The position numbers were made by a program, and so were the translations under genes. This document shows positions 51,605-59,382 of a stretch of 64,000 nucleotides of DNA, one piece after another. Source of the stretch: Lentibacter sp. XHP0401. GTDB lineage: Bacteria > Pseudomonadota > Alphaproteobacteria > Rhodobacterales > Rhodobacteraceae. Position 1 is the stretch's first letter. Every line of letters begins with the position of its first letter. The stretch covers positions 62,001 to 126,000 of the forward strand of contig NZ_JAOWLC010000003.1 of assembly GCF_025751535.1 (NCBI RefSeq). Direction: 5' to 3'. The notes under the pieces are model-generated. The model was not told the DNA's origin. It did no database searches and saw only the letters and a program-made list of their open reading frames with translations.

Positions 51605-52867
51605 TCAGGTTTCCTGGCTCGCAAACTCCAGAAGAATGGCCGAAATATCATCCGAAAAATCTCGCGCGCCAGCAAAGCTATCGAGCTCGAACAAAAGCGC
51701 ATCAAGCAAACACGGCCCCCGCTTACCGCGCCAGTTATTCATAAAACGCACGATATTTTCATCATCATAAAACTCGTCGGCTTCATTCATACATTCGGAT
51801 ACGCCGTCGGAAAGCACCAACAGTCTGTCACCCGCAGCAAGCTGTAGCTCGAACTGATCATAACTCGCATCTGCCATCAACCCGACAGGCAAACCGCCTC
51901 TGCCAACAAGCTCGACAGAACCGTCAGCCCGCTGAACAAGCGGGTGCGGATGGCCTGCCTGGCTGACCGTCACCTTGCCAGTCGAGAGATCAACTGTGGC
52001 ATAGACAAGCGTGAAGTAGTGCTCGGTTGTCATCTCTCGCAGCACAAGATCGTTTAGTCGTGCGACCACCTCACTGGGCGCGATAGGCACAAAAATACCC
52101 TCGGCGCGGCGTTCAATAGCTATGTTCTGCTCCTTGGAAGCGGACGACATATAACCAGCCAGTCTTGCAGTCATAAGAGCAGAACTGATCCCGTGCCCCG
52201 AGACATCAATTGCAAACAATCCGATTTCATGTTCGTTGATAGGAAAATACCCGACAAGATCACCGCCTACATGCCCGCTCGATTGTAACATCAGTGAAAT
52301 CTGGGCAGCGCCAAAGTCTTTGAAGCGCTCGCGCACTAGCGATTGTTGCAACTGCTTTGCTTCGATCAGGTCATTGTCAATGATCGTATAAAGCGTTTTC
52401 AGCTCGTCCAGCGTTGTGTTGATAAGCTCGTTCTTCCGCGTCAGTTCACGCTCCATAGTGAGAATACGCTCCCCCGCGACGAGCCTCGCACGCAGCTCTG
52501 CAGCGCTCACCGGCTTTGTCAAAAAATCATCTGCACCAGCATCAAGTCCCTGCGCGATTTCGGTTTTGTCGCTTTTCGAGGTGAGCAAGATAAAATAACC
52601 GAATCGTTCCGATTTTAATCCCTTGAAACGGCGCCAGAATTCGATTCCGTCCATGCCCGGCATCATCCAGTCACTAATCACAAGATCTGGCTGGGTAATT
52701 TCGCAAAAGGCCAACGCCTCGTCGCCGCTAGACACCTCGGCAACACGATATCCCCACTTCTTCAAGCTCGCGCGCAAAATACTTCGCTGCAAACGACTAT
52801 CATCCACGACAAGCACAAGGTTGCTTTCGTGTTCATGTGTCTCAACAGATTGCCGGTCGCTGTGCAT
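51605..52867 (-). CDS. rbaY: Response regulator with PP2C phosphatase output, RbaY-like
   Basis: A 420-residue protein with an N-terminal receiver domain (about residues 15-130) and a C-terminal SpoIIE/RsbU-type serine phosphatase (about 190-420). Receiver residues are complete: D22-D23, phospho-acceptor D66 in ISDWMMPG, T96 and K118. The phosphatase has HVGGDLVGYF, FAIDVSGHGISSALMTARLAG and SDGVSE, the metal-binding Asp/Gly set. A linker helix of about 60 residues joins them. It would dephosphorylate the RbaV-like STAS protein at 16 kb when a kinase activates it. Homologous to RbaY of R. capsulatus in build. The Hpt gene opposite is a likely phosphate donor. The ATG at 52865-52867 is used. 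Confidence 0.85.
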   Translation of the reverse strand: MHSDRQSVETHEHESNLVLVVDDSRLQRSILRASLKKWGYRVAEVSSGDEALAFCEITQPDLVISDWMMPGMDGIEFWRRFKGLKSERFGYFILLTSKSDKTEIAQGLDAGADDFLTKPVSAAELRARLVAGERILTMERELTRKNELINTTLDELKTLYTIIDNDLIEAKQLQQSLVRERFKDFGAAQISLMLQSSGHVGGDLVGYFPINEHEIGLFAIDVSGHGISSALMTARLAGYMSSASKEQNIAIERRAEGIFVPIAPSEVVARLNDLVLREMTTEHYFTLVYATVDLSTGKVTVSQAGHPHPLVQRADGSVELVGRGGLPVGLMADASYDQFELQLAAGDRLLVLSDGVSECMNEADEFYDDENIVRFMNNWRGKRGPCLLDALLFELDSFAGARDFSDDISAILLEFASQET

Positions 52868-53026
52868 ATCCAATACCTTGAACGCCTCGCGCTCTTTTCC
52901 AGAATTGCACCATAGCCCACCCAAATTAAGCTCTGATGAAAAAAACCGTTCTCCTTTTAGTGTTCTTTTTGCATTCCGTTAACTTCCTGAAGCTATGCTC
53001 GCTTGGGAGTAAAAAGGTGTGCATCC

Positions 53027-53356
53027 ATGATCAACTGGGACAAGGTTCAGGAACTTCGTGAAGACATTGGCGAGGAAGACTTTAGCGAAATTGTAGATGT
53101 CTTTCTTGAGGAAGTTGAGACGGAGCTTGAAGCTTTGCCCGGGACGCCGCGCACGGAACTTGGGGCAAGCATGCACTTCCTCAAGGGTAGCGCGCTAAAC
53201 CTCGGGTTTCACGATTTTTCAGAAAAATGCCGCATTGGCGAAATACTGGCCACCCAGACGAGGGCTGATGAAATTAATATTTCAGAATTACGGGCCTGCT
53301 ATGCAACTTCAAAGGCCCATTTTTTACAAAATTACAACATCAGTAAATCAAAGTAA
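53027..53356 (+). CDS. Hpt-domain phosphotransfer protein
   Basis: A 109-residue four-helix Hpt protein. The phosphorylated His is in SMHFLKGSALNLGF (about residue 50), the classical HxxKGS pattern with Gly after. It lacks any kinase part, so it passes phosphate between a hybrid kinase and a response regulator. Its position divergent from the RbaY-like receiver protein, with 159 bases between start codons, makes that protein a natural partner. The ATG at 53027 follows the GGGAG at 53006-53010 only loosely; a start eight codons upstream is less like the family. The kinase is not in the window. Confidence 0.87.
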   Translation: MINWDKVQELREDIGEEDFSEIVDVFLEEVETELEALPGTPRTELGASMHFLKGSALNLGFHDFSEKCRIGEILATQTRADEINISELRACYATSKAHFLQNYNISKSK

Positions 53357-53414
53357 GTGCAGATTCGTCTTATAGCTGCTAAATAATTTCTCAAAACAAC
53401 GATGAGCAATTAAA

Positions 53415-53912
53415 ATGCGGGCAATCACTCTCCTTGGGGCGCTCTTATCACTCATGCTTTTCGCAGGGTGCTCTTCCTCTAAATTTCACAACTACAACGG
53501 GCCAGAAGTGACACATGTTGTCGTGCAAAAAGAAGCCCGTAGATTATACTTGCTAAATGGATCTCAGGTTCTCAAAAGCTATAAAGTTGGCCTCGGTTTC
53601 AGCCCTGAAGGACACAAAGAGGTCGAGGGTGACGGGCGGACACCTGAAGGCAACTACATTATTGATCGCCGCAACCCGAACAGCGAGTTTCACCTCTCTA
53701 TCGGCATTTCCTACCCTAATGTTGAAGATATCGAGCGCGCTCGCGCGCTTGGGAAAAGCCCGGGTGGCGATATTTTCATCCATGGCCGACCCCGGAAATA
53801 TAGAGACGGCGGGCGCGATTGGACGGCCGGCTGCATCGCCGTCAAAGACCGTCACATGGAAGAAATTTACGCCATGGTCCGCGACGGGACACCTATCTCT
53901 ATCCGCAAATAA
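53415..53912 (+). CDS. L,D-transpeptidase lipoprotein (YkuD family)
   Basis: A 165-residue lipoprotein (lipobox LFAGC, lipid-bearing C19) with a YkuD L,D-transpeptidase domain. The catalytic pair is H123 in FIHGRPR and C140 in WTAGCIAV. It would form 3-3 cross-links in peptidoglycan or attach lipoproteins to it. The domain is short, near the minimum for the family, and no LysM or other wall-binding domain is present. A second L,D-transpeptidase with a Tat signal lies 700 bases downstream beyond a CAP lipoprotein on the opposite strand. Ribosome-binding region is AT-rich. It converges with the CAP gene. Confidence 0.87.
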   Translation: MRAITLLGALLSLMLFAGCSSSKFHNYNGPEVTHVVVQKEARRLYLLNGSQVLKSYKVGLGFSPEGHKEVEGDGRTPEGNYIIDRRNPNSEFHLSIGISYPNVEDIERARALGKSPGGDIFIHGRPRKYRDGGRDWTAGCIAVKDRHMEEIYAMVRDGTPISIRK

Positions 53913-53937
53913 ACCTTGATGGTCGTCATGGGAGGGC

Positions 53938-54450
53938 TCAGCCGCCCATGACGAGCGTCCACCAAATTTTGCCATTGCTTTCCTGGTACCAGGCGAAACC
54001 GAGGTTTGTTGCGCGCTTGTCGAGCAAGATTGCACGGGTGTCGGACTTCTCCATCCATGCACCGAGCGTTTCAAGCTCGGTCTCATAGGTCTCTGAAATC
54101 AGTTCGCCCACCATCACACCAGGATAACCACTACGGCTCACTCGGTCGATCGGCGAGGAGCCATCGGAACCAAAGTGCCATGGGCGGTTTTGCGCCGACA
54201 TGTCACGCGCGTGGGTTGCTGCCGCAGCATTCAATTGGGCGTTCATCTCAACTGCTGGTGCACCAGCAGCCTGACGGAGTGAATTCACCGAATCAAGTAT
54301 GCGAAACTGAATTTTTCCAGTCGAGCTATTGGAAATGCGATAGAGCTTGGGCAACGGTTTACCATCTGCACCCAGCTGTGACGTTGTTGTACCTGTTGTG
54401 CACCCTGCAAGCAGCACCACTGAAACAAGAAGAGAAACAAAAAAGCGCAT
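53938..54450 (-). CDS. CAP-domain lipoprotein (SCP/PR-1 type)
   Basis: A 170-residue protein with a lipoprotein signal (VVLLAGC, lipid-bearing Cys at 16) and a CAP domain. Parts seen: LNAAAATHARDMSAQNRP with the His and the conserved Glu/Asp region, WHFGSDGSSPIDRVSRSGY, GELISETYETELE and NLGFAWYQ. Bacterial CAP proteins are secreted; enzymatic roles are uncertain and some bind sterols or wall material. Between two L,D-transpeptidases it may take part in envelope structure, but no direct link is shown. One or two of the expected His/Glu zinc ligands could be missing, as I see only one clear His in the first helix and one in HFG. Confidence 0.8.
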   Translation of the reverse strand: MRFFVSLLVSVVLLAGCTTGTTTSQLGADGKPLPKLYRISNSSTGKIQFRILDSVNSLRQAAGAPAVEMNAQLNAAAATHARDMSAQNRPWHFGSDGSSPIDRVSRSGYPGVMVGELISETYETELETLGAWMEKSDTRAILLDKRATNLGFAWYQESNGKIWWTLVMGG

Positions 54451-54609
54451 GACGCTCCTTTCAAAGAAATTTCGCCCCCCGCTTTAACGCTGAATCGCCA
54501 ATCAAGCAAATGCAGTTATGCAACGAAACGCTCATTACAAAGGTTTGAATTGCGAGTGGCACTTTATCGCCATATACAAAGTGTTGAACATTTTACCGGA
54601 GAAAGTCCG

Positions 54610-55215
54610 ATGTCCCAGTTTAAAAATTCTATGAGTCGAAGAGGTTTTCTCGCTGGCTCCACATCCCTTTTAGCCGCACCCGCTATCGCTCAGTCTTCTT
54701 CTGTGAATGGCGAAGAGACAGTTGAAGTTGAACGCGACCTTAGCGAAGTTGTTCGCCGTAACGTTTCAAGCTTTCGTTCGCTGAACTGGGAGCCCTACTT
54801 CAGCAACCTCAAAGGCGGGGCATGTCTTGTTGATACAACCTCACGCGCCTTGCACTTCTGGTCGGAAGACCAATCTGTATATAAACTCTACCCAACAAGT
54901 GTGCCGTTGACAGAAGACCTAACGCGCCTCGGCCGCACATCTGTTGTGCGAAAAGTAGAGGGGCCCAGCTGGCGTCCAACACCCTCTATGCGCAAACGCA
55001 ACCCCGAATGGCCCGAATTCGTCGGTCCCGGACCAGACAATCCACTCGGAACTCATGCGCTTTATCTTTCGTGGACATATTATCGCATTCACGGCACCCA
55101 CGACACGCGCAAAATTGGCCGCCGCTCCTCAAATGGATGCATCGGCCTTTACAACGAGCACATCTCCGAGCTGTACGCTTTAACCAAAATTGGCACACAA
55201 GTGTTGCTAATTTGA
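54610..55215 (+). CDS. L,D-transpeptidase with Tat-type signal
   Basis: A 201-residue protein with a twin-arginine signal (SRRGFLAGS, residues 9-17) and a YkuD-type domain. Catalytic residues are H161 in YRIHGTHD and C177 in SSNGCIGL, with Arg in IGRRSS, the classical ErfK/YbiS motif HGT...SxGCI. It would cross-link peptidoglycan or anchor Braun-like lipoproteins. Export in folded form through Tat is unusual for these enzymes, though known for some. The ATG at 54610 is preceded by GGAGAAAG. The gene is divergent from the CAP gene, 159 bases apart, and upstream of a small membrane-protein gene. Confidence 0.88.
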   Translation: MSQFKNSMSRRGFLAGSTSLLAAPAIAQSSSVNGEETVEVERDLSEVVRRNVSSFRSLNWEPYFSNLKGGACLVDTTSRALHFWSEDQSVYKLYPTSVPLTEDLTRLGRTSVVRKVEGPSWRPTPSMRKRNPEWPEFVGPGPDNPLGTHALYLSWTYYRIHGTHDTRKIGRRSSNGCIGLYNEHISELYALTKIGTQVLLI

Positions 55216-55273
55216 CGATATCCTAGCGTCGTTCCACCGTTCTTAAGCATATTCGGTTTGCAAAGCGCCCATT

Positions 55274-55302
55274 TTGCTGGTTAAAAACAAATTACGTTAT
55301 AT
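55274..55302 (+). promoter_or_regulatory. Promoter of the 59-residue protein gene
   Basis: TTGCTG (55274-55279), a 17-base spacer, then TTATAT (55297-55302); both resemble sigma70 elements, with four to five matches each, at the ideal distance. It lies 47 bases before the start codon and gives the small gene its own transcription unit. Confidence 0.55.
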
Positions 55303-55348
55303 GTCTTGGGGCACGGTTTTGCCGTCAATCCAATTTCTGGAGGAAAAC

Positions 55349-55528
55349 ATGAAAAAACTCGTAATCGCGACTGCATTTGTTGCCGCAGCTTCTGCTGCTT
55401 CAGCTGGCGGTATGTCAGATCCAATCATCGAAGCACCAGTTATCGTTGAAGAAGCGGCTGGCTCTTCAGGTGGTATGGTAATTCCACTTCTTCTTCTCGT
55501 TGTCGTAGCGGCAGCAGTAGCAAGCTAA
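55349..55528 (+). CDS. Small single-span membrane protein, function unknown
   Basis: A 59-residue protein with an N-terminal signal-like sequence (MKKLVIATAFVAAASAASAG, cleavage probably after SAA or ASA), an acidic middle (DPIIEAPVIVEEAAGSS), and a C-terminal hydrophobic segment (MVIPLLLLVVVAAAVAS). GGAGG seven bases before the ATG, a good promoter and two 3' hairpins suggest a monocistronic, well-expressed gene. The mature product would be about 40 residues anchored in the inner membrane with a short acidic periplasmic part. I think similar small proteins occur in other Rhodobacteraceae near ferrochelatase, but I know of no studied member. It converges with hemH. Confidence 0.75.
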   Translation: MKKLVIATAFVAAASAASAGGMSDPIIEAPVIVEEAAGSSGGMVIPLLLLVVVAAAVAS

Positions 55529-55530
55529 GC

Positions 55531-55590
55531 TTTCTTCCTTAGGGAAGAAATCTAAAGAAAACGGCAGCCTCGGGCTGCCGTTTTTTATTT
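55531..55590 (+). terminator. Double hairpin terminator after the small gene
   Basis: First hairpin TTTCTTCC-ttag-GGAAGAAA (55531-55550), then a GC-rich stem ACGGCAGCC-tcg-GGCTGCCGT (55561-55581) followed by TTTTTTATTTTT. The second is a strong Rho-independent terminator; it may also stop hemH transcripts in the opposite direction. Confidence 0.88.
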
Positions 55591-55602
55591 TTCAGGTCTT
55601 TA

Positions 55603-56661
55603 TTACCAGCCTTGAATATTCTCTTTAATGAGGTCAGCAAGAAACGCGACGTGCTCTTCGCCAGCATTCAGGCAAGGGATATACTCGAACATCTCGCCAC
55701 CTGCCTCCTCGAATGCTTCTTTGATCTCTTCGTTGATCTCTTCCAGCGTTTCGATGCAATCGGCAGAAAAAGCTGGTGCAACAACTGCAATCCGCTTTTT
55801 GCCATCCTCTTCAGCCAAACGAGCGACTTCTTTGACAGTATAAGGTTTGAGCCACTCCTCAGGGCCAAACACGGATTGGAAAGTCGTAACGATATCAATA
55901 TCACTCCAACCAAGGCGCTCACGTAAAAGGCGCGTCGTCTTCTGGCACTGGCAATGATAGGGGTCACCCTCCATCAGATAGCGCTTAGGCATTCCGTGAT
56001 AAGAGACAACAAGCGTTTCGGGACGCTCACTCATCGCCGCAACTGATGTTTCAATCGAGCGCGCGAGAGCTTCGATATACCGCTTATCATCAAAATATCG
56101 CGCCACTGTACGCACAGAAGGTTGCCATTTCTCCTTCATCAATGCGCGGAAAAACTGGTCATTGGCCGTGGCCATAGTTGCGCCAGCATATTGTGGATAA
56201 AGCGAGAAGAAGAGAACTCTGTCACAGCCCTGCGCTATCATTTCGGCAACCTTGCTATCAGTCGATGGGTTTCCGTAGCGCATACAGAAATCAACCAGCA
56301 CTTCACCGCCATATTCTTTTTCGACCAAGGCCCGCACAGCTGCTGTCTGCTCTTTGGTGATGGTCATAAGCGGGCTCTCGCCCTCGGCTTCATTCCAGAT
56401 GGATTTGTAGGCCGCGCCACTTGCGAACGGACGTTTGGTGAGAATGACCAGTTGCAAAAGTGGCTGCCACTTCCAAGGTGCATAATCAATGACGCGGCGA
56501 TCTGACAAAAACTCATTCAAGTAACGCCGCATTGACCAGTAATCATAGTTGTCTGGCGTCCCTAAATTGGCCATCAAAACACCAATCTTCGGTTTCCGCA
56601 CCTCAGGGTGATCAGCAGGCAAATGGCTTGCATCAAATTCAGCTTGAGTCAGTTTTTGCAT
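55603..56661 (-). CDS. hemH: Ferrochelatase
   Basis: A 352-residue ferrochelatase, inserting Fe2+ into protoporphyrin IX to make haem, at the cytoplasmic face of the membrane. Key parts are GVLMANLGTPDNYDYWSMRR near the start, FSLYPQYAGATMA, the catalytic His in VVSYHGMPKRYL, and the C-terminal Glu/His GEEHVAFLADLI. Length is normal; there is no [2Fe-2S] extension. It starts directly on the base after the stop of the NDUFAF5-like gene, so the two are co-transcribed and probably translationally linked. The convergent small gene's terminator lies just behind it. Confidence 0.95.
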   Translation of the reverse strand: MQKLTQAEFDASHLPADHPEVRKPKIGVLMANLGTPDNYDYWSMRRYLNEFLSDRRVIDYAPWKWQPLLQLVILTKRPFASGAAYKSIWNEAEGESPLMTITKEQTAAVRALVEKEYGGEVLVDFCMRYGNPSTDSKVAEMIAQGCDRVLFFSLYPQYAGATMATANDQFFRALMKEKWQPSVRTVARYFDDKRYIEALARSIETSVAAMSERPETLVVSYHGMPKRYLMEGDPYHCQCQKTTRLLRERLGWSDIDIVTTFQSVFGPEEWLKPYTVKEVARLAEEDGKKRIAVVAPAFSADCIETLEEINEEIKEAFEEAGGEMFEYIPCLNAGEEHVAFLADLIKENIQGW

Positions 56662-57513
56662 CTAGTCATCACCATTCTTTGTAAAAGTATCGGTTTCAGG
56701 CAACCTTATTTCGTTGGTCTTCAGGGCATCTGCAAGTCGTGATTGTGCTGATCCGGGGCGAAGCGGTTTCTGTTGGCTTTCGTGTGGGGTCCATCCCGTA
56801 AGAAAAACGATCTCGAAAGTCGCCACGATTCTCCCCGCATCATCGGAAAAATGCTCTTTGTAAACTTCATCACCAAGGCGAAACAATTCTCTCTGTTCAA
56901 ATTTACGTTTACGCAGAGCAAGCGCATTAGTCTCTCCCATACGCCGCAGATCATGAGCCAGATGAAAAATACTTTCGTAGCTGGCTGTAAGCGTGATTTT
57001 ATCCGCAACAGGAAGCGCAAATCCGGCTCGCTGCATAAGCTGCCCCAAGTCACGGATTTCGCCCGTCATCGCAACGCGCGGGCTAAGCCCACCTGTCAGC
57101 ACTATCTCGGCTTCGCTGAGCGATTTGCGTAACTCCTGCAGCGTATTGCCGCCAAACATGCAGCCGATGAAAAGCCCGTCTGGCTTCAGCGCGTTACGAG
57201 CTTGGATAAGTTGCCCTACAATATCGTTCGCCCAATGAAGCGACATAGCGTGCAAGACCAGATCGTGTGACTGCGGCTTGCAAGCGAGCGTTTCCTGATC
57301 GTCAATTTGATCAAACGAGGGGAAGGCTCCGGACCAAAGCTCATTTTGATCCGATATTAAAAGCGGCTTGGTAAACGCTCTGTTAACCAAGTCTAACCGA
57401 TACTGAACCTCGTCAATCGCAGCGGCGTGAGCGAAATCTGCCTCGGTAAGGCAGGCTCTCTTGCGGCGCTGCTCAAGGGCGCTGCGGTCAGTGTGAAGAT
57501 TACGGTTTGTCAT
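56662..57513 (-). CDS. NDUFAF5-like methyltransferase-fold protein, SAM motif I degraded
   Basis: A 283-residue protein that matches the mitochondrial complex I assembly factor NDUFAF5 in its second half: MSLHWANDI, ALKPDGLFIGCMFGG, GLSPRVAMTGEIRDLGQLMQRAGFALP, and later GETNAL. Human NDUFAF5 hydroxylates an arginine of NDUFS7, though built like a methyltransferase. In the first half the usual DLGCG-type SAM-binding loop cannot be found; the region reads RLDLVNRAFTKPLLIS. It may therefore not bind SAM in the normal way. The ATG at 57511-57513 is used. Its stop directly abuts hemH. Its target could be the NuoB subunit of complex I, which is not in this window. Confidence 0.8.
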   Translation of the reverse strand: MTNRNLHTDRSALEQRRKRACLTEADFAHAAAIDEVQYRLDLVNRAFTKPLLISDQNELWSGAFPSFDQIDDQETLACKPQSHDLVLHAMSLHWANDIVGQLIQARNALKPDGLFIGCMFGGNTLQELRKSLSEAEIVLTGGLSPRVAMTGEIRDLGQLMQRAGFALPVADKITLTASYESIFHLAHDLRRMGETNALALRKRKFEQRELFRLGDEVYKEHFSDDAGRIVATFEIVFLTGWTPHESQQKPLRPGSAQSRLADALKTNEIRLPETDTFTKNGDD

Positions 57514-57524
57514 GAGGTAGGAAT

Positions 57525-58256
57525 ATGGGCTGGCGATCAGGGATTCAAACACTTGTTCAGACTCTTTATCCGACAACATGCTTGAGCTGCGGCACGGGTG
57601 TTGAAGGTGATTCGGGCTTATGCAGCAAATGTTGGCTTGGCTCGAACTTTATCTCTGGCCTCGTTTGCAACGCCTGCGGAAGCCCTCTGCCCGGATTGTC
57701 AGAAGCCGACGAGCTCTGCGACGATTGTATCGAAGCCCCCCGAAAGTGGACTGCCGCACGCGCTACGTTTCTTTACAAAAACGATGCAAGGAAGTTGGTA
57801 TGGGAACTGAAGTATGCAGACCGCGCCGAGATCGCCACAGCCGCAGGGCCATGGCTTGTGAAGGCTTTACAGCCAATTTTGCCTGAAAATCCACTTATTG
57901 TGCCCGTTCCATTGCATTGGACGCGGTTGTTCAAACGAAAATACAACCAATCTGAACTGCTATCTGCCAGCCTTGCCAAGAAAGGCAATTATCAGCACAT
58001 GCCCGCCCTGTTGAAGCGCGTGAAGCGCACGCCAACGCTACTGGGGCTCAACCGCGAAGAGCGCGAGGCTTGTTTGAAGGATGCAATCATCTTGCGCAAA
58101 GACCTCGCTGCTAGGGTTGCAGGACGAAATTTAGTGCTTGTCGATGACGTTATGACCACCGGTTCAACTCTTAACGCCGCGGCCGAGGCCTGTCTTTTGC
58201 ACAATGTCGCAAGCGTAAGGGCAGTTTTTCTGGCACGTGCCTCAAAGAATGACTAG
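57525..58256 (+). CDS. comF: ComF family phosphoribosyltransferase-like protein
   Basis: A 243-residue ComF-family protein with an N-terminal double zinc-ribbon (cysteines in CLSCG, LCSKCW, CNACGSPL and CDDC, residues about 19-67) and a C-terminal phosphoribosyltransferase domain carrying the PRPP loop LVLVDDVMTTGSTLN. In naturally competent bacteria it is needed for DNA uptake into the cytoplasm; roseobacters also use it with gene transfer agents. No enzymatic activity is established for the family. It is divergent from the NDUFAF5-like gene with only 11 bases between start codons, so the two promoters overlap the opposite coding regions. grxC follows 32 bases later. Confidence 0.92.
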   Translation: MGWRSGIQTLVQTLYPTTCLSCGTGVEGDSGLCSKCWLGSNFISGLVCNACGSPLPGLSEADELCDDCIEAPRKWTAARATFLYKNDARKLVWELKYADRAEIATAAGPWLVKALQPILPENPLIVPVPLHWTRLFKRKYNQSELLSASLAKKGNYQHMPALLKRVKRTPTLLGLNREEREACLKDAIILRKDLAARVAGRNLVLVDDVMTTGSTLNAAAEACLLHNVASVRAVFLARASKND

Positions 58257-58288
58257 GTTCTGGCCCAACATCTAGTTTTGAGGGCCAC

Positions 58289-58549
58289 ATGTCACAGATC
58301 GAAATATATTCATCGCCGCTTTGCGGCTTTTGCCATGCTGCCAAGCGCCTTTTGGATAGCAAGAGCGTCAGCTACACTGAATACAACGTCTTAACCGACC
58401 CGAAGCTCAAACCTGAAATGATCGAGCGGGCCAACGGTGCACGTACTGTGCCGCAAATTTTTATTGATGGCGTTGGCATTGGCGGCTGCGATGATCTCTT
58501 CGCTCTTGAGAAAGCTGGCAAACTTGACGGATTGATAGGCAAAAGCTGA
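58289..58549 (+). CDS. grxC: Glutaredoxin 3
   Basis: An 86-residue glutaredoxin. The active site C12-GF-C15 (LCGFCHAAK) is a variant of the common CPYC; TVPQIFIDG has the cis-Pro, and GGCDDLFAL the glutathione-binding GG and Asp. It reduces disulfides or glutathione mixed disulfides in the cytoplasm. The start ATG at 58289 follows GAGGGCC. It overlaps the nitrilase gene in TGATG, one base shared, so the pair is translationally coupled. Similar comF-grxC-nitrilase-order sets occur in Rhodobacterales. Confidence 0.93.
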   Translation: MSQIEIYSSPLCGFCHAAKRLLDSKSVSYTEYNVLTDPKLKPEMIERANGARTVPQIFIDGVGIGGCDDLFALEKAGKLDGLIGKS

Positions 58550-59382
58550 TGAAAACCGCTCTTGTTCAGCTTACTTCTACAGAAGTCCCCGCTGACAGCT
58601 TGGCTGCCTGTGAGCGACTCGTGCTTGAAGCTATTGAACAGGACGCAAGTTTCATCCTGACACCGGAAGTCTCTAACTGCATCGCACCATCAAAAGCCGT
58701 TTTGACAGAGGTTCTTTGCCGTGAAGAGGATGACCCGTTTCTGGCCCGCATGCGTGCGATTGCCGCGAAGGCAGGCGTTTGGGTAATGATCGGTTCACTA
58801 GGCGTAAAAAGCGAGAAGGTGGCCGGAAAGTTTGCCAACAGGTCTTTTTTGATTTCGCCAAAAGGAAAAATCGAAGCGAAGTATGATAAAATTCATATGT
58901 TCGATGTCGATATTTCCGAGAGCGAGAGCTACCGCGAGAGCGCAACTTACGAGCGCGGCGATAAGGCCGTTCTGGCTGAAACGGACATTGGCAAGATCGG
59001 CATGAGCATTTGCTATGATCTGCGCTTTCCGCACCTCTTTCGCTCGCTTGCACAGGCTGGCGCCGAGATACTCACGATCCCTGCTGCTTTTGCCGAAACA
59101 ACAGGACAAGCTCACTGGCATGCCCTGCTTCGTGCCCGTGCCATCGAGAATGGTGCCTATGTTATTGCTCCGGCACAAACGGGTACTCACTACGAAAAAG
59201 ATGGAAAAGAGCGGCGCACATATGGACATTCACTTGCTGTTTCACCATGGGGTGAGGTGCTTGTTGATGCTGGAACCGAAACGGGAGTGACCTGTTTTGA
59301 ACTCGATCTAAGCGAAGTTGCTAAGGCGCGTAAGCGTGTGGGCTCACTTACACAACTCAGCGTATTTGAGGCGCCGCAATGA
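58549..59382 (+). CDS. Carbon-nitrogen hydrolase, Nit2-like
   Basis: A 277-residue nitrilase-superfamily hydrolase with the Glu-Lys-Cys triad E40 (TPEVSN), K114 (KIHMFD) and C155 (MSICYDLRF). The motifs fit the Nit1/Nit2 branch: omega-amidases that hydrolyse deaminated glutathione or 2-oxoglutaramate. Next to a glutaredoxin, repair of deaminated glutathione is a good guess, but 2-oxosuccinamate cannot be excluded. The start shares one base with the grxC stop; its own stop overlaps the marR start (ATGA). All three are presumably one transcript. Confidence 0.88.
   Translation: MKTALVQLTSTEVPADSLAACERLVLEAIEQDASFILTPEVSNCIAPSKAVLTEVLCREEDDPFLARMRAIAAKAGVWVMIGSLGVKSEKVAGKFANRSFLISPKGKIEAKYDKIHMFDVDISESESYRESATYERGDKAVLAETDIGKIGMSICYDLRFPHLFRSLAQAGAEILTIPAAFAETTGQAHWHALLRARAIENGAYVIAPAQTGTHYEKDGKERRTYGHSLAVSPWGEVLVDAGTETGVTCFELDLSEVAKARKRVGSLTQLSVFEAPQ

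Noticed and set aside
54451-54609. Possible replication origin near hemH, suggested by the composition change
   Set aside because: No gap here is large enough, no DnaA boxes of the TTATCCACA type were seen, and dnaA, hemE or parAB are absent.
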